DNA of 35,502 nt from Prolixibacteraceae bacterium (GTDB taxonomy: Bacteria; Bacteroidota; Bacteroidia; Bacteroidales; Prolixibacteraceae). The translations under genes and the position numbers were made by a program. This document shows, piece after piece, positions 8,505-16,944 of the stretch. The stretch lies in assembly GCA_028377305.1 (NCBI GenBank), contig JAONJW010000025.1, positions 1-35,502 on the forward strand, written 5' to 3'. How positions within the stretch are numbered: position 1 is the stretch's first letter; each line of letters starts with the position of its first letter. The notes beneath the pieces are model-generated. The model ran no database searches. It had not been told where the DNA came from and saw only the letters and a list, made by a program, of their open reading frames with translations.

Positions 8505-8536
8505 CTACACCGTTTGGAGTTTTCCTCACCGTGTAG
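8505..8536 (-). repeat. Intercistronic hairpin between pspA and DUF4178 genes
   Basis: CTACAC at 8505-8510 pairs with GTGTAG at 8531-8536, with weaker pairs inside. It lies in the only sizeable gap in the first part of the operon and lacks a T-run on the minus strand. It could stabilise or process the upstream part of the transcript, or act as a partial attenuator. Confidence 0.4.
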
Positions 8537-8551
8537 CGTAAAATATTGTCA

Positions 8552-9253
8552 CTACTTCTTTAATTTCATTTTTAGTGCTTCAAGTTCACTCGATGTTTCG
8601 GTAGATGTCCCTTGAGATAGTACAGCATCGATTTCATTATCAATGCTCCTTGGTTGCTCATTCATCTCACCATAGGCTTGTGCTAATGCCTCTTGTTGAG
8701 CTACTTTATCTTTCATCTTCTCCAGCATTGAGATAGTATTGTCACTCCCTACACGTGATATAGATTTATTTATCTTTTCTGTAGCTTTTGAAACGCGAGC
8801 TCTTGCTTTTAACGTACGAAGTTCATTCTCATATTTAGAAATTGTTGCTTGTAGGTTTTTAACTTGAACACCTAATTTGTCTAGTTGTTGATCAAAATTA
8901 GTCACCTCAGTTGCTAAGCGACTTGCCTCTTGTGTGGCTTCACTTTTACGTTTTAAAGCCTCTCCAGCTAACCGATCAGCCTCAGTTGCCTCAATATCAC
9001 CTCGTTCTGCTTTTTGTAGCAATTGGATCGCTTTTGATTCATAGTTCTGTGCTTTGTGAGAGAACTGCTCTTTTTCAGAATAAGATCTTATGCGTAAGGC
9101 TTTAATTTCGGCTAAAGACTCCATGCATGAAGATAGGTCTTTTTTTAGGTCTTTAATACCCTGCTCAGTCATCTTCACAGGATTCTCTAATTTATCTATT
9201 GCGGAATTGGCATTGGCCTCTCCCACCTTGAAAAGTCTTTGGAATATTCCCAT
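8552..9253 (-). CDS. pspA: PspA/IM30 family protein
   Basis: A 233-residue, almost wholly helical coiled-coil protein of the PspA/IM30 (ESCRT-III-like) family. It begins with an amphipathic helix (MGIFQRLFKVGEANANSAID) that would bind the inner face of the membrane. Then comes the family pattern ENPVKMTEQGIKDL and long heptad-rich helices up to about residue 170, followed by a more acidic Ser/Thr-rich end. Family members polymerise on stressed membranes and maintain their integrity. The gene is second in a minus-strand operon. No PspF-type sigma-54 activator or PspBC genes are visible, so control must differ from the E. coli psp system. Confidence 0.92.
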   Translation of the reverse strand: MGIFQRLFKVGEANANSAIDKLENPVKMTEQGIKDLKKDLSSCMESLAEIKALRIRSYSEKEQFSHKAQNYESKAIQLLQKAERGDIEATEADRLAGEALKRKSEATQEASRLATEVTNFDQQLDKLGVQVKNLQATISKYENELRTLKARARVSKATEKINKSISRVGSDNTISMLEKMKDKVAQQEALAQAYGEMNEQPRSIDNEIDAVLSQGTSTETSSELEALKMKLKK

Positions 9254-9259
9254 AATTAT

Positions 9260-9682
9260 TTAAAGTTTTGATAGTTCAATTAATTCTTCGCCGAACTCAC
9301 CAAGAAGTAATTCAAGTGAATTCAAAGAGCCGACAAATTCATTTTGATCTAAATGCTCTAACTGTAATGTGTCACAGAATAAAACCCTTTTGCCCGTCTC
9401 GTCTAGTGTAAAGGCTCCATGGACAATTTCCCTATTCTTCATTAGAAGCTTTTGATATGCTTCTATCGTGGGATTTTTAAATTCAAATAGTGGCATCTCC
9501 ATCACTAAGATAGGGTCTTCACAATCTATCACCAAATTAGTGATACCAGCTAGAGGCTTCTCAACTATATACATAGATGCTTCTTTATCCTCTTCCATTA
9601 TAGAATATCCCTCTTCTAGTAAATATAATCGTATCAGTTCAAATTTATTTGTTGTCATATGCGAAGGTTTATATTGAATCAT
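9260..9682 (-). CDS. YbjN/Tir-chaperone-like small protein
   Basis: A 140-residue acidic protein predicted as mixed alpha/beta. It contains MTTNKFELIRLYLLEEGYSI, then a strand-rich middle with VIDCEDPILVMEMPLF, and a helical end (FVGSLNSLELLLGEFGEELI). This pattern resembles the YbjN / type III chaperone-like fold; I hold it as a fold-level guess. It is the first gene of the PspA/DUF350/polyamine operon and ends 6 bp before pspA. In E. coli the gene before the PspA homologue yjfJ (yjfI, DUF2170) is of similar size, which suggests an equivalent role. The ATG at 9682 has an A/G-rich stretch in front; an ATG at 9658 would be eight residues shorter. Confidence 0.6.
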   Translation of the reverse strand: MIQYKPSHMTTNKFELIRLYLLEEGYSIMEEDKEASMYIVEKPLAGITNLVIDCEDPILVMEMPLFEFKNPTIEAYQKLLMKNREIVHGAFTLDETGKRVLFCDTLQLEHLDQNEFVGSLNSLELLLGEFGEELIELSKL

Positions 9683-9833
9683 GCTTCTTTTTTCGAAATA
9701 AATGAAGTTGAGATTCTCAATGTACTAAATATCTTTCAAGATATACATCTCAAAAACTATTCCATTACAAATTTTCAACAACACTTTGAATTATTGACAT
9801 GTTATATGGTATTTATAAATGACACTTTGACTG

Positions 9834-10562
9834 TTAATTTGAGTAGTTTATGACAAAACAGCCTTTGTATTTACGACTAACTTTATTCTTCAGTTTTTCT
9901 GCCTCATATCGATTTTGAAATTTACCTAGACAAATACGGTAGAATGTTTTTCCACTTCGAAGGATTGTGTCGACATAAGTTTGTTGTGAGTTTCTCTTTG
10001 TTTTTTCTATAAAAGGAAGCATATTAGATATGTTCTCAAAACCACATATTTGCACTCCATAGTAGGGGCTAGTGATGTGCTCAATGCTACAATTGACTTT
10101 AAAAAGATCTTTATCGACCTTTTTAGGGGTTATGATTTTAGGAGAAGCGGGACTTAAAGAACCATTTGAGCTATACCCGATGGGACCTAATGATGTAGAA
10201 GAAGAGATCACTGTTATGGTAACTTTATGATGCCCACCCGCTATCATATCTACTTTAGAGGCAGCCATTTTAGACAAGTCAATGATTCTACCATGTGCAT
10301 AAGGACCCCTATCATTGATTCGAACTACTACACTTTGTTTTGAAATATGACTATCTACTCGAACCACTGTGTTGAATGGTAGAGTCTTATGAGCCGCAGT
10401 GTATTTCCACATGGAGAATCTTTCACCATTGGCAGTATGTCTTCCATGAAACTTCTTACCATAGTATGATGCCTCCCCTGTTTGATGCCAGCCAATCTTT
10501 TGACCATACAGGGTTATGTGAATTATCGAGATAAAGAGTAAAAGTAAAAGCTTTTTGATCAT
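9834..10562 (-). CDS. rlpA: RlpA-like septal ring protein with SPOR domain
   Basis: A 242-residue exported protein. A signal peptide (residues 1 to about 20, MIKKLLLLLFISIIHITLYG) precedes a double-psi beta-barrel of the RlpA type. That domain shows GEASYYGKKFHGRHTANGE, then HKTLPFNTVVRV, then VVRINDRGPYAHGRIIDLS. A linker rich in Ser/Pro/Lys leads to a C-terminal SPOR-like domain from about 165 to 240 (YYGVQICGF, then YRICLGKF). RlpA proteins are lytic transglycosylases or cell-wall-binding proteins at the septum; SPOR domains bind denuded peptidoglycan. I chose the ATG at 10562 because the upstream TTG at 10586 falls inside a promoter -7 box. Single-gene transcription is likely. Confidence 0.88.
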   Translation of the reverse strand: MIKKLLLLLFISIIHITLYGQKIGWHQTGEASYYGKKFHGRHTANGERFSMWKYTAAHKTLPFNTVVRVDSHISKQSVVVRINDRGPYAHGRIIDLSKMAASKVDMIAGGHHKVTITVISSSTSLGPIGYSSNGSLSPASPKIITPKKVDKDLFKVNCSIEHITSPYYGVQICGFENISNMLPFIEKTKRNSQQTYVDTILRSGKTFYRICLGKFQNRYEAEKLKNKVSRKYKGCFVINYSN

Positions 10563-10583
10563 AATTATTTGAAAAAATGATCC

Positions 10584-10591
10584 CAAATATA
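10584..10591 (-). promoter_or_regulatory. Putative -7 box for the rlpA-like gene
   Basis: On the minus strand the bases read TATATTTG, a full match to TAnnTTTG, placed 22 bp upstream of the ATG at 10562 and leaving a very short leader. It overlaps an alternative TTG codon, arguing against that start. No clear -33 TTTG. Confidence 0.45.
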
Positions 10592-10692
10592 CTTTCTTTA
10601 TTTAAACTTCTAATATTTTTTACTAATATTTGCTTTTATTTATCGTTGTAAAGAAAAATAGCCATTGAACAGATTTATAACCATTAAAACAA

Positions 10693-11175
10693 ATGAATAT
10701 GGAGTATATCTTAATAACATTATCAGTGCTTTTTTTATTGGCCGGCTTTATTGGCTGTATTATTCCTATGCTCCCTGGCCCGCCATTAACTTTGGTTGGA
10801 TATTGTTTCGTTTTATTTCTACCTAATGTAGTTATCCCTGAATGGTATGTTGTTACATTCTGGACGTTATTAATGGTAACGATAACCGTAATTGATAACC
10901 TTTTACCTGCTTGGGGAACTAAGAAATATGGAGGAACAAAATATGGAATGTGGGGAAGTGTAATAGGACTATTTATTGGACTTAGTTTTTTCCCAATTGG
11001 TCTTGTTGTAGGTCCTTTCCTGGGCGCATTTCTTGGGGAAAGAATCTCTGGTCACAATAGCAAAAGTGCGACACGAGCAGGAGTCGGGTCTTTTATCGGT
11101 TTGGTTGCAGGTACACTTTTAAAGCTAATATCATGTAGTTTCCTTACCTATCAAACGGTGAAGTTAATGTTTTAA
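10693..11175 (+). CDS. DUF456 family membrane protein
   Basis: A 160-residue membrane protein with four or five hydrophobic segments. It shows the DUF456 signatures: the early GFIGCIIPMLPGPPL, the central DNLLPAWGTKKYGGTKYGMWGS, and the Gly-rich GPFLGAFLGERISG. The family is widespread and of unknown function. The gene stands alone on the plus strand, divergent from rlpA and convergent with the PL8 lyase gene, and is followed by a strong inverted repeat. No promoter with a full consensus was seen; AATATTTG at about 10625 is one base away. Confidence 0.88.
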   Translation: MNMEYILITLSVLFLLAGFIGCIIPMLPGPPLTLVGYCFVLFLPNVVIPEWYVVTFWTLLMVTITVIDNLLPAWGTKKYGGTKYGMWGSVIGLFIGLSFFPIGLVVGPFLGAFLGERISGHNSKSATRAGVGSFIGLVAGTLLKLISCSFLTYQTVKLMF

Positions 11176-11236
11176 GGTATCGGTGAAATCGCTTTTTAAG
11201 TTTGCTTTATTATATGAAAAGGTCTCCTCATTAGAT

Positions 11237-11303
11237 AATTAAAGCTATCAGTTATTTCATTAAAGTAGACAATGTTTTAATGAAATAACTGATAGCTTTA
11301 ATT
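11237..11303. terminator. Bidirectional terminator with 28-bp perfect stem
   Basis: A perfect 28-bp inverted repeat (11237-11264 and 11276-11303) around an 11-nt loop lies between the convergent DUF456 and PL8 genes. Flanks are T-rich rather than a pure T-run. The stem ends 13 bp from the lyase stop codon, so it probably ends transcripts from both sides. The stem is much longer than usual. Confidence 0.75.
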
Positions 11304-11316
11304 TTACTTTATATCC

Positions 11317-14300
11317 TTACATTTTTATTAGATGTAAATGTTTTGATATACTATGTTGTACTCTTATAGTTACTTGGGTATTGCCATCAACAATTAATTG
11401 GTGAATTAAATAAGGTTCTTTTTTAACCTTGTATGCTCCTTTTATGCTTATTGTGATATTTACAGGAGTACTTTCTGTATTGGCCCATAAACGTGAATAG
11501 ATACTTACTTCATGACGTGAACCATCTTCATTGTATTGGTCAAAATCTTTTCCTTGAAATAAATTTAGATCTGGATTTGATAATTCAATATCTAATTCAT
11601 TTTTTGACTCCTTAACCATTGCAAGAAGAGGAATATTACAGTGTAATATCGGACCTGAGAAAGGAGTATTAAGGTTTTGATTAAAAATAGCATATCCCCA
11701 TGTATTCGAATGCCTGTCAACTACAATATGAGCATTCCCATCTTTCTGAGCGACGACATAGTGCTTCATGTTTGCTTGTTCACTAGCAAATGATTTCAAT
11801 GCATCAGGTTTTGTGTCAATCAAAAGAGCGTATTCGTATGATGCATTTTTAGGTGCAACACCGTGATTAATCCAAGCACTGTAGAAAGTGCCTTTATTTG
11901 GCTTTTTAGTTCTTGGATCTTTTGAGTGTTGTAGTTGATATGCAACGTCTACCTCTTTGCCATTTTTAGGAATATACCAACCATTAGACATATTGTCAAT
12001 AATCAATGCTAGTGTCTGATTGTTGTGAATAATACCTTTTTGAGCGACTACATTGTCATTTATTGTAACTTTAGTATTACCTGCATCTATACTATTTTGA
12101 AAGATTGTCGTTTCCGTTGGATATCCTGTCACATTGTTTTGAATTCCAGAACCAAGCATCAATACATAATCTTTAAACATAAAATAACTCTTTGTAGCTC
12201 TGTGTGATCCATGGTATTTATCATGTTCGTGCAATTTCATAGCATAGATTCCTTGACCATCCATTGAGATAGCTGCACCAAATTTTTCATCAGAAATAAG
12301 TAGCTCTTCGTAACCACTTAAATGATCAACTTGAATCACGCTCCCAGCCAATGTGTCAATTGGAAGATGAATAGAGGTAACTCCAGGGTATCTATTCCAA
12401 TCATATCCTTTCATGCTAAAACCTGTCTTCTCATTACCATCTACAATGCGTTGTAGCTGATAGTGACCATAACTTACATATCTACCATATGCATTCGCTT
12501 TAACGTAGATTTCGGATCCCCATAGATATGCATTAAATCCTTTGACCGAAAAAAGCCAATCGTCTTGTCTATGTAAGTTAAGACTAGCATAATTCATACT
12601 CCAGTTGCCTTGAGGATTAATCTCTGCCTTAAAACCAAGATTTTTGATCTCTTTCTTATGGGCTTTACTCTCGTGCTTATCATGTTGAGCTAACGAAAGA
12701 TAAATAGACGCCAACTCCCCATCTATTTCAGAGTCTTGTCCACCTTTCCCTGCTTTAGCCATATAGTAATATGGTTTTGGACTAATCTTGCGATCTCCAT
12801 ATGGGTGTCTTCCCGACATTGAAATAGGAAGTGTCATATTGTGAGAATATAGTCTCATCTTTAATAATGCTCCTTTAACTACAGCAGTGTTGTGTTTTGG
12901 AAGACCAAATGGAGTCCCTGATATTGCATAGAATATAGGAGTTGCACCATCTAATGCATCCTTGGCGTATAATGGATAGTGGTTGTAGTGGTGAAAGAAG
13001 GATCCGTCAGGTTTAAATGGAGCCAATAATCCAGGAACATAGTCTACACCATAAACTAGCCAAGCTTTAAGCGCATTCAGATTGGCTACCTTATTATTTT
13101 CATTTTTAGACATGAGACAGGCTGTAAGATTTCCCATCAAAGTTGTATTCAACATGTCTACGTTAATTCCAACATATCTGTTCGTCGGCTCCACTATTTT
13201 ACCAAAACCTGAAAACCACATCATATCTTTAGTGATCTCATCTCTTAGACCTTCCGATTCTAGTACCTCTCTCATAAGGTACATTGCGGGGTAATAGTTT
13301 CTATAATTATATCCCAAGTGGTGGAGAGTGCCAAGTCCACTTCCATCAACCCATCCATATAGCCTCATGTTTTTCACCATGGAGATAAACAACTTTTTAA
13401 GTTGTTCTTGATCCGATGAATTGTTTGAAAGTTGATATTGTTGCGCAACCTTTAGAAGATTGGTTGTATAGGATTTTAGGTTTGTGCCAAAAGGCAAGTG
13501 TTTCGATGGTTTTTTTTCCGCGCTGTATATTGCTGGATAGGATGCAAAATAGACAATCTTTCCCTTTTCATTTGAAAGATTGTATTCTTTATTAAGCTTC
13601 TGAGTCCAATTAGAAATGTTTTTTACAGGTTTTACCGATTCTAAAAACATCTCATTCAAACGAGACTCTATCTTAACAATACCTGCAGTCTCGTTGGTAG
13701 ATACATTTTTCTTGGCCTTTATTGGGTGATCCATCAATATTTGACTAAAATATTCAAGTGCCATCCAGTGTTTATTGGCTGAAATAATAACATTTGGATT
13801 CACAAATGGAACTTGATGATCTCCCATTTGATGGCGAGGATCAATAGGCGTAGCGGTAATGATTTCATCAATATAGAATGTTCCGTTCTTAACTGATTTT
13901 GGCGCAATGAATTTAAGTTCATTCATCTTTGTTGTTGGCGTTCCTTGCATGTCTCGATCAAAGGAAACCCATGCTGTTCTCCAACCTGTAAAATTCAGTT
14001 GATAGTAGAAAAAAGACTTTACTTTTCCTTTCTCACAAAATTCAATTCTTAAAGAATCGGTACAAGCTTGTGTATTATAAATCCAAAAAGAGAATGTATC
14101 CAAGTGCTTATTGGTTGCCCCTTCTGATAGTGGAGCGTAACCAATATTCCTTTTGAATGAAAGAGATGCATTGGCATTCCAATTCCATTTTAGACTGTTT
14201 TCTCCTCGTAGTGATTTTTCTTTTGAGAGGATGATCTCTCCTCTTCGTTTTTTGATTGTAAGATGAGTGAGACCATCTTCAAATCCTATCGGTTTTGTTT

Positions 14301-14367
14301 TTTGAGCAGCCAATGGCATAGAGATAATAAATGCGATTAGCAATACAAAACAATGCTTCAATTTCAT
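11317..14367 (-). CDS. Secreted chondroitin sulfate ABC lyase-like enzyme (PL8)
   Basis: A 1016-residue exported protein, the same size as Proteus vulgaris chondroitinase ABC I (about 1020). A signal peptide (residues 1 to about 21, ending LAAQ) is followed by an N-terminal jelly-roll carbohydrate-binding-like domain (about 25-175), an alpha/alpha toroid catalytic domain (about 200-580) and a large beta-sandwich region. Residues matching the known active site are present with near-constant spacing: His460 and Tyr467 (HYNHYPLY), Arg520 (SMSGRHPYGD) and Glu619 (WGSEIYVK), versus H501/Y508/R560/E653 in the Proteus enzyme. The predicted reaction is eliminative cleavage of galactosaminoglycans such as chondroitin or dermatan sulfate; exact substrate and endo/exo mode are unknown. 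No sulfatase, SusC/SusD pair or regulator is adjacent, so it is an orphan lyase here. Confidence 0.9.
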   Translation of the reverse strand: MKLKHCFVLLIAFIISMPLAAQKTKPIGFEDGLTHLTIKKRRGEIILSKEKSLRGENSLKWNWNANASLSFKRNIGYAPLSEGATNKHLDTFSFWIYNTQACTDSLRIEFCEKGKVKSFFYYQLNFTGWRTAWVSFDRDMQGTPTTKMNELKFIAPKSVKNGTFYIDEIITATPIDPRHQMGDHQVPFVNPNVIISANKHWMALEYFSQILMDHPIKAKKNVSTNETAGIVKIESRLNEMFLESVKPVKNISNWTQKLNKEYNLSNEKGKIVYFASYPAIYSAEKKPSKHLPFGTNLKSYTTNLLKVAQQYQLSNNSSDQEQLKKLFISMVKNMRLYGWVDGSGLGTLHHLGYNYRNYYPAMYLMREVLESEGLRDEITKDMMWFSGFGKIVEPTNRYVGINVDMLNTTLMGNLTACLMSKNENNKVANLNALKAWLVYGVDYVPGLLAPFKPDGSFFHHYNHYPLYAKDALDGATPIFYAISGTPFGLPKHNTAVVKGALLKMRLYSHNMTLPISMSGRHPYGDRKISPKPYYYMAKAGKGGQDSEIDGELASIYLSLAQHDKHESKAHKKEIKNLGFKAEINPQGNWSMNYASLNLHRQDDWLFSVKGFNAYLWGSEIYVKANAYGRYVSYGHYQLQRIVDGNEKTGFSMKGYDWNRYPGVTSIHLPIDTLAGSVIQVDHLSGYEELLISDEKFGAAISMDGQGIYAMKLHEHDKYHGSHRATKSYFMFKDYVLMLGSGIQNNVTGYPTETTIFQNSIDAGNTKVTINDNVVAQKGIIHNNQTLALIIDNMSNGWYIPKNGKEVDVAYQLQHSKDPRTKKPNKGTFYSAWINHGVAPKNASYEYALLIDTKPDALKSFASEQANMKHYVVAQKDGNAHIVVDRHSNTWGYAIFNQNLNTPFSGPILHCNIPLLAMVKESKNELDIELSNPDLNLFQGKDFDQYNEDGSRHEVSIYSRLWANTESTPVNITISIKGAYKVKKEPYLIHQLIVDGNTQVTIRVQHSISKHLHLIKM

Positions 14368-14639
14368 AATGTAATTGTAAATTAATGAAGACTAATATCC
14401 TCTCTTTGTTTAAATTTAAAAGTTGAATTCTGTATAAGGTATGAAAGATCATTTAACTACGATCTGATTTTGGCTTGTTTACGCAATTATAAGATAATAT
14501 ACTTTTATTCGTACTATGAATGTATAAATGTGTACATTTTTTGGATAAACATCTTCAGTGTCGAAATTGCAATGGACAAATATTTTTTGGTACTTGCCAA
14601 GATAATACAATGAGGGTGAGATATTCAGAAAGAGTTATC

Positions 14640-14647
14640 TATCTTTG
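14640..14647 (+). promoter_or_regulatory. Putative -7 box for the GreA-like/helicase operon
   Basis: TATCTTTG fits TAnnTTTG and lies 19 bp before the ATG at 14666. Its last three bases are a TTG that would otherwise look like an in-frame start. No good -33 TTTG was found. Confidence 0.45.
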
Positions 14648-14665
14648 CATCTAAAGTTTCCCAAA

Positions 14666-15124
14666 ATGAATATTGACCATCGTACAAAAGAAAAGTGTTT
14701 AGCTCTAATAGAGCAAAAACTAGAAGGGCAAATTGAATCAATTCATAAACAAATAAGCGACCTGAAAGATTCATTGATTAATGATACAAAGAGTAGTGCA
14801 GGTGATAAATATGAAACAGGTAGAGAAAGAGTTGCTAAAGATCTAGGAAGGCTTGAATTGCAATATGAACAGTATCGTAAAAAGTTGACTTTACTAACCA
14901 ATTTAACTGTTAAGTCAGATGATCATGTTGATTTTGGAAGCCTTGTTAAAACCGATCATGGCATCTATTTCTTTAGCCTTGCCTTAGGTAAAATGCCAAT
15001 TGATGATACATTTTTTTATGCCTTATCGGTAACATCGCCTATCGGTCAAGCAATGTTCGGTACAAAAAGAGGGGAAACGATCCTATTTCAAGGACGTGAC
15101 ATAACTATTATCGAGTTACTATAG
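14666..15124 (+). CDS. GreA/GreB-like transcript cleavage factor family protein
   Basis: A 152-residue protein with a GreA/B-like architecture. An N-terminal helical hairpin (about 1-78) contains SSAGDKYETGRERV. The C-terminal FKBP-like domain has the typical SPIGQAMFGTKRGETI turn and ends in a short strand pair. The KSSAGDKYETGR stretch recurs in a Bacteroidota subfamily often mislabelled in databases. Gre factors rescue backtracked RNA polymerase by entering its secondary channel; whether this divergent form does so depends on acidic residues at the hairpin tip (for example Asp47 and Glu50 or Glu52), which I cannot resolve from sequence alone. It is 29 bp upstream of a DEAD-box helicase gene, most likely in one operon. 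Confidence 0.75.
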   Translation: MNIDHRTKEKCLALIEQKLEGQIESIHKQISDLKDSLINDTKSSAGDKYETGRERVAKDLGRLELQYEQYRKKLTLLTNLTVKSDDHVDFGSLVKTDHGIYFFSLALGKMPIDDTFFYALSVTSPIGQAMFGTKRGETILFQGRDITIIELL

Positions 15125-15153
15125 TATACCATACCATATAATAAAATACATAG

Positions 15154-16473
15154 ATGAAAGATATCTCTAAGTATATTCTAGAGAAAATGTCGTTTGAACG
15201 ATATAATGAAGTACAAGAACGTATGTATGAAGCTTCTAAAAAAGATGATACTCTCTATTTGGTTGCTCCAACAGGTTCAGGAAAGACCGTTGCTTTCTTG
15301 CGTGTAATGTTAGAAAAAACAAAGGTGCGTAAGGATAATATGCAAATGTTGATATTGGTCCCTACTCGAGAGTTAGCGCTTCAAATAGAAAAAGTGGTGG
15401 CAAAATTGCAGCTTCCATTTCGTTCTTATTGTGTTTATGGAGGACATAGCATTTCTTCAGAGGAGCGCTCATTAGAGAGTGTCCCCTCATTGCTTATCGC
15501 TACACCAGGAAGATTGGCTGACCATATTCGTCGTGGAAATATTGACTTGGCAAGTCTGTCTTATGTTACTTTAGATGAATATGACAAGATTCTTCAGTTT
15601 GGGTATAAAAGAGATATTGACTTCATTTTTCGTCAAATAAGTCAGTTGAAAGGAGCGATTCTTACTTCTGCCACCCAGCTTCCAGAAATGAACTATCCAT
15701 GTGGGATAGATCCAAATGGAATAGTTCTAGATCTATCAAAAAAAGTGGAATCCAACACTTTTAAATCACATCGAATTGATGTGGAAGGAACTGATAAATT
15801 GGCTGCGTTAGTAAAACTACTTGAACAAATTGGCTCAGAATCCACTATGGTTTTCTGTAATCATCGAGATGCCGTTGAAAGAATTAGTGATGCACTTTAT
15901 GATGTAGAAGTTGTTCATGAGTCTATCCATGGGCAAAAAAGTCAAGATGAGAGAGAAAGAGCTATGATTAAGTTTGAGAATGGAACCTCGTCTATTATTC
16001 TTGGAACAGATCTTTTGGCAAGGGGGATTGATCATGTAGAAGTGCAACATGTAGTACACTATCAGATGCCTAGAGACTTGGATGTGGCAGTTCATCGTAA
16101 TGGTCGCACTTCAAGAGGTGATAAAGAGGGGAATATTTATGTGGTGTTAAAAGAGGATGAAACAATTTCAGCAGCGCTTGCTGATATCGATTGGAAGTGT
16201 TGGAATCTTGATAAAGAATTCCCAGAAATTAAACCTCCATATTGGGATACACTATACATTGGTGCAGGAAAAAAGAATAAGATCAATAAAATAGATATCG
16301 TTGGCTTTCTTTGCCAAAAAGGGGAACTAGAGAAAACGGAGGTAGGGATGATTCAGGTCAAAGATTATAGGGCTTATGTTGCTGTTCCCCGTAAAAAAAT
16401 AAGCTCATTAATTCAAAAAGTTAAACGACTTAAAATTAAAGGAAAGAGTATTTTAATTAATCGAGCCTATTAA
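15154..16473 (+). CDS. DbpA-like DEAD-box RNA helicase (DEYD variant)
   Basis: A 439-residue ATP-dependent RNA helicase. Motif I APTGSGKT is at 38-45, Ia PTRELA at 70-75, Ib TPGR at 117-120, II DEYD at 141-144, III SAT at 172-174, V GTDLLARGID at 284-293 and VI HRNGRTSRG at 314-322. Residues about 365-439 form a DbpA-type RNA-binding domain (TLYIGAGKKNKINKIDIVGF, then VKRLKIKGKSILINRA), which in DbpA recognises 23S rRNA helix 92. A role in late 50S assembly is therefore likely. DExD with an aromatic third residue (DEFD/DEYD) appears to be a Bacteroidota feature and should not abolish ATPase activity. It follows the GreA-like gene by 29 bp. Confidence 0.9.
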   Translation: MKDISKYILEKMSFERYNEVQERMYEASKKDDTLYLVAPTGSGKTVAFLRVMLEKTKVRKDNMQMLILVPTRELALQIEKVVAKLQLPFRSYCVYGGHSISSEERSLESVPSLLIATPGRLADHIRRGNIDLASLSYVTLDEYDKILQFGYKRDIDFIFRQISQLKGAILTSATQLPEMNYPCGIDPNGIVLDLSKKVESNTFKSHRIDVEGTDKLAALVKLLEQIGSESTMVFCNHRDAVERISDALYDVEVVHESIHGQKSQDERERAMIKFENGTSSIILGTDLLARGIDHVEVQHVVHYQMPRDLDVAVHRNGRTSRGDKEGNIYVVLKEDETISAALADIDWKCWNLDKEFPEIKPPYWDTLYIGAGKKNKINKIDIVGFLCQKGELEKTEVGMIQVKDYRAYVAVPRKKISSLIQKVKRLKIKGKSILINRAY

Positions 16474-16944
16474 ATGGAGAAGTGGGGGGATAATGGGACG
16501 TCGAGCAGTAATGTAGTGAGGATAAACTATTATTCCCCCAATCTTATTCGAAGTACTACCTACTTCTTCGCTGTTTCATTCGAAAAAGATAAATAGATCA
16601 TTGAAACATTTCGATGTACTTTTTTATAGTACTGAGATCGTGATTTTTTACGAATGGTATTGTTTAGCGTTAGTTTAGAGGTTATTGAAGTGCTACTTTC
16701 GCTTGTGAAGAGACTTTTTTTCTATGTATGCCTCTTTCACAGTATTGGATCTTGTAATGTGAAGGAGCAATAGGTCATCTACTATTTATAATGGAATTGA
16801 TGCAATGATTGACTGAATGGTTAAAATAATGAAGGTTGTTGTTGTCGTTTTTTAACGATTAAGCCAAATTCATTTACGCAGATGACAAATATGCATCCCG
16901 CTAAGTGAAAATGGCTTAATCTGATTTTATAATCAATGGAATCG
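16474..16944. other. Intergenic region between convergent genes
   Basis: These 471 bases hold no recognisable gene. They contain a G-run/C-run inverted repeat (GGGGGATAAT near 16485 against ATTATTCCCCC near 16530) that may end the helicase transcript, although no T-run follows. A second, imperfect inverted repeat near the aminotransferase end is listed separately. Confidence 0.5.
16857..16921. repeat. Imperfect 19-bp inverted repeat near the aminotransferase gene end
   Basis: Arms at 16857-16875 and 16903-16921 pair at 16 of 19 positions, including a perfect outer ten (GATTAAGCCA/TGGCTTAATC), around a 27-nt loop. It lies just downstream of the aminotransferase stop. It could be a terminator or the trace of an element end; no T-run is present. 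Confidence 0.4.
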
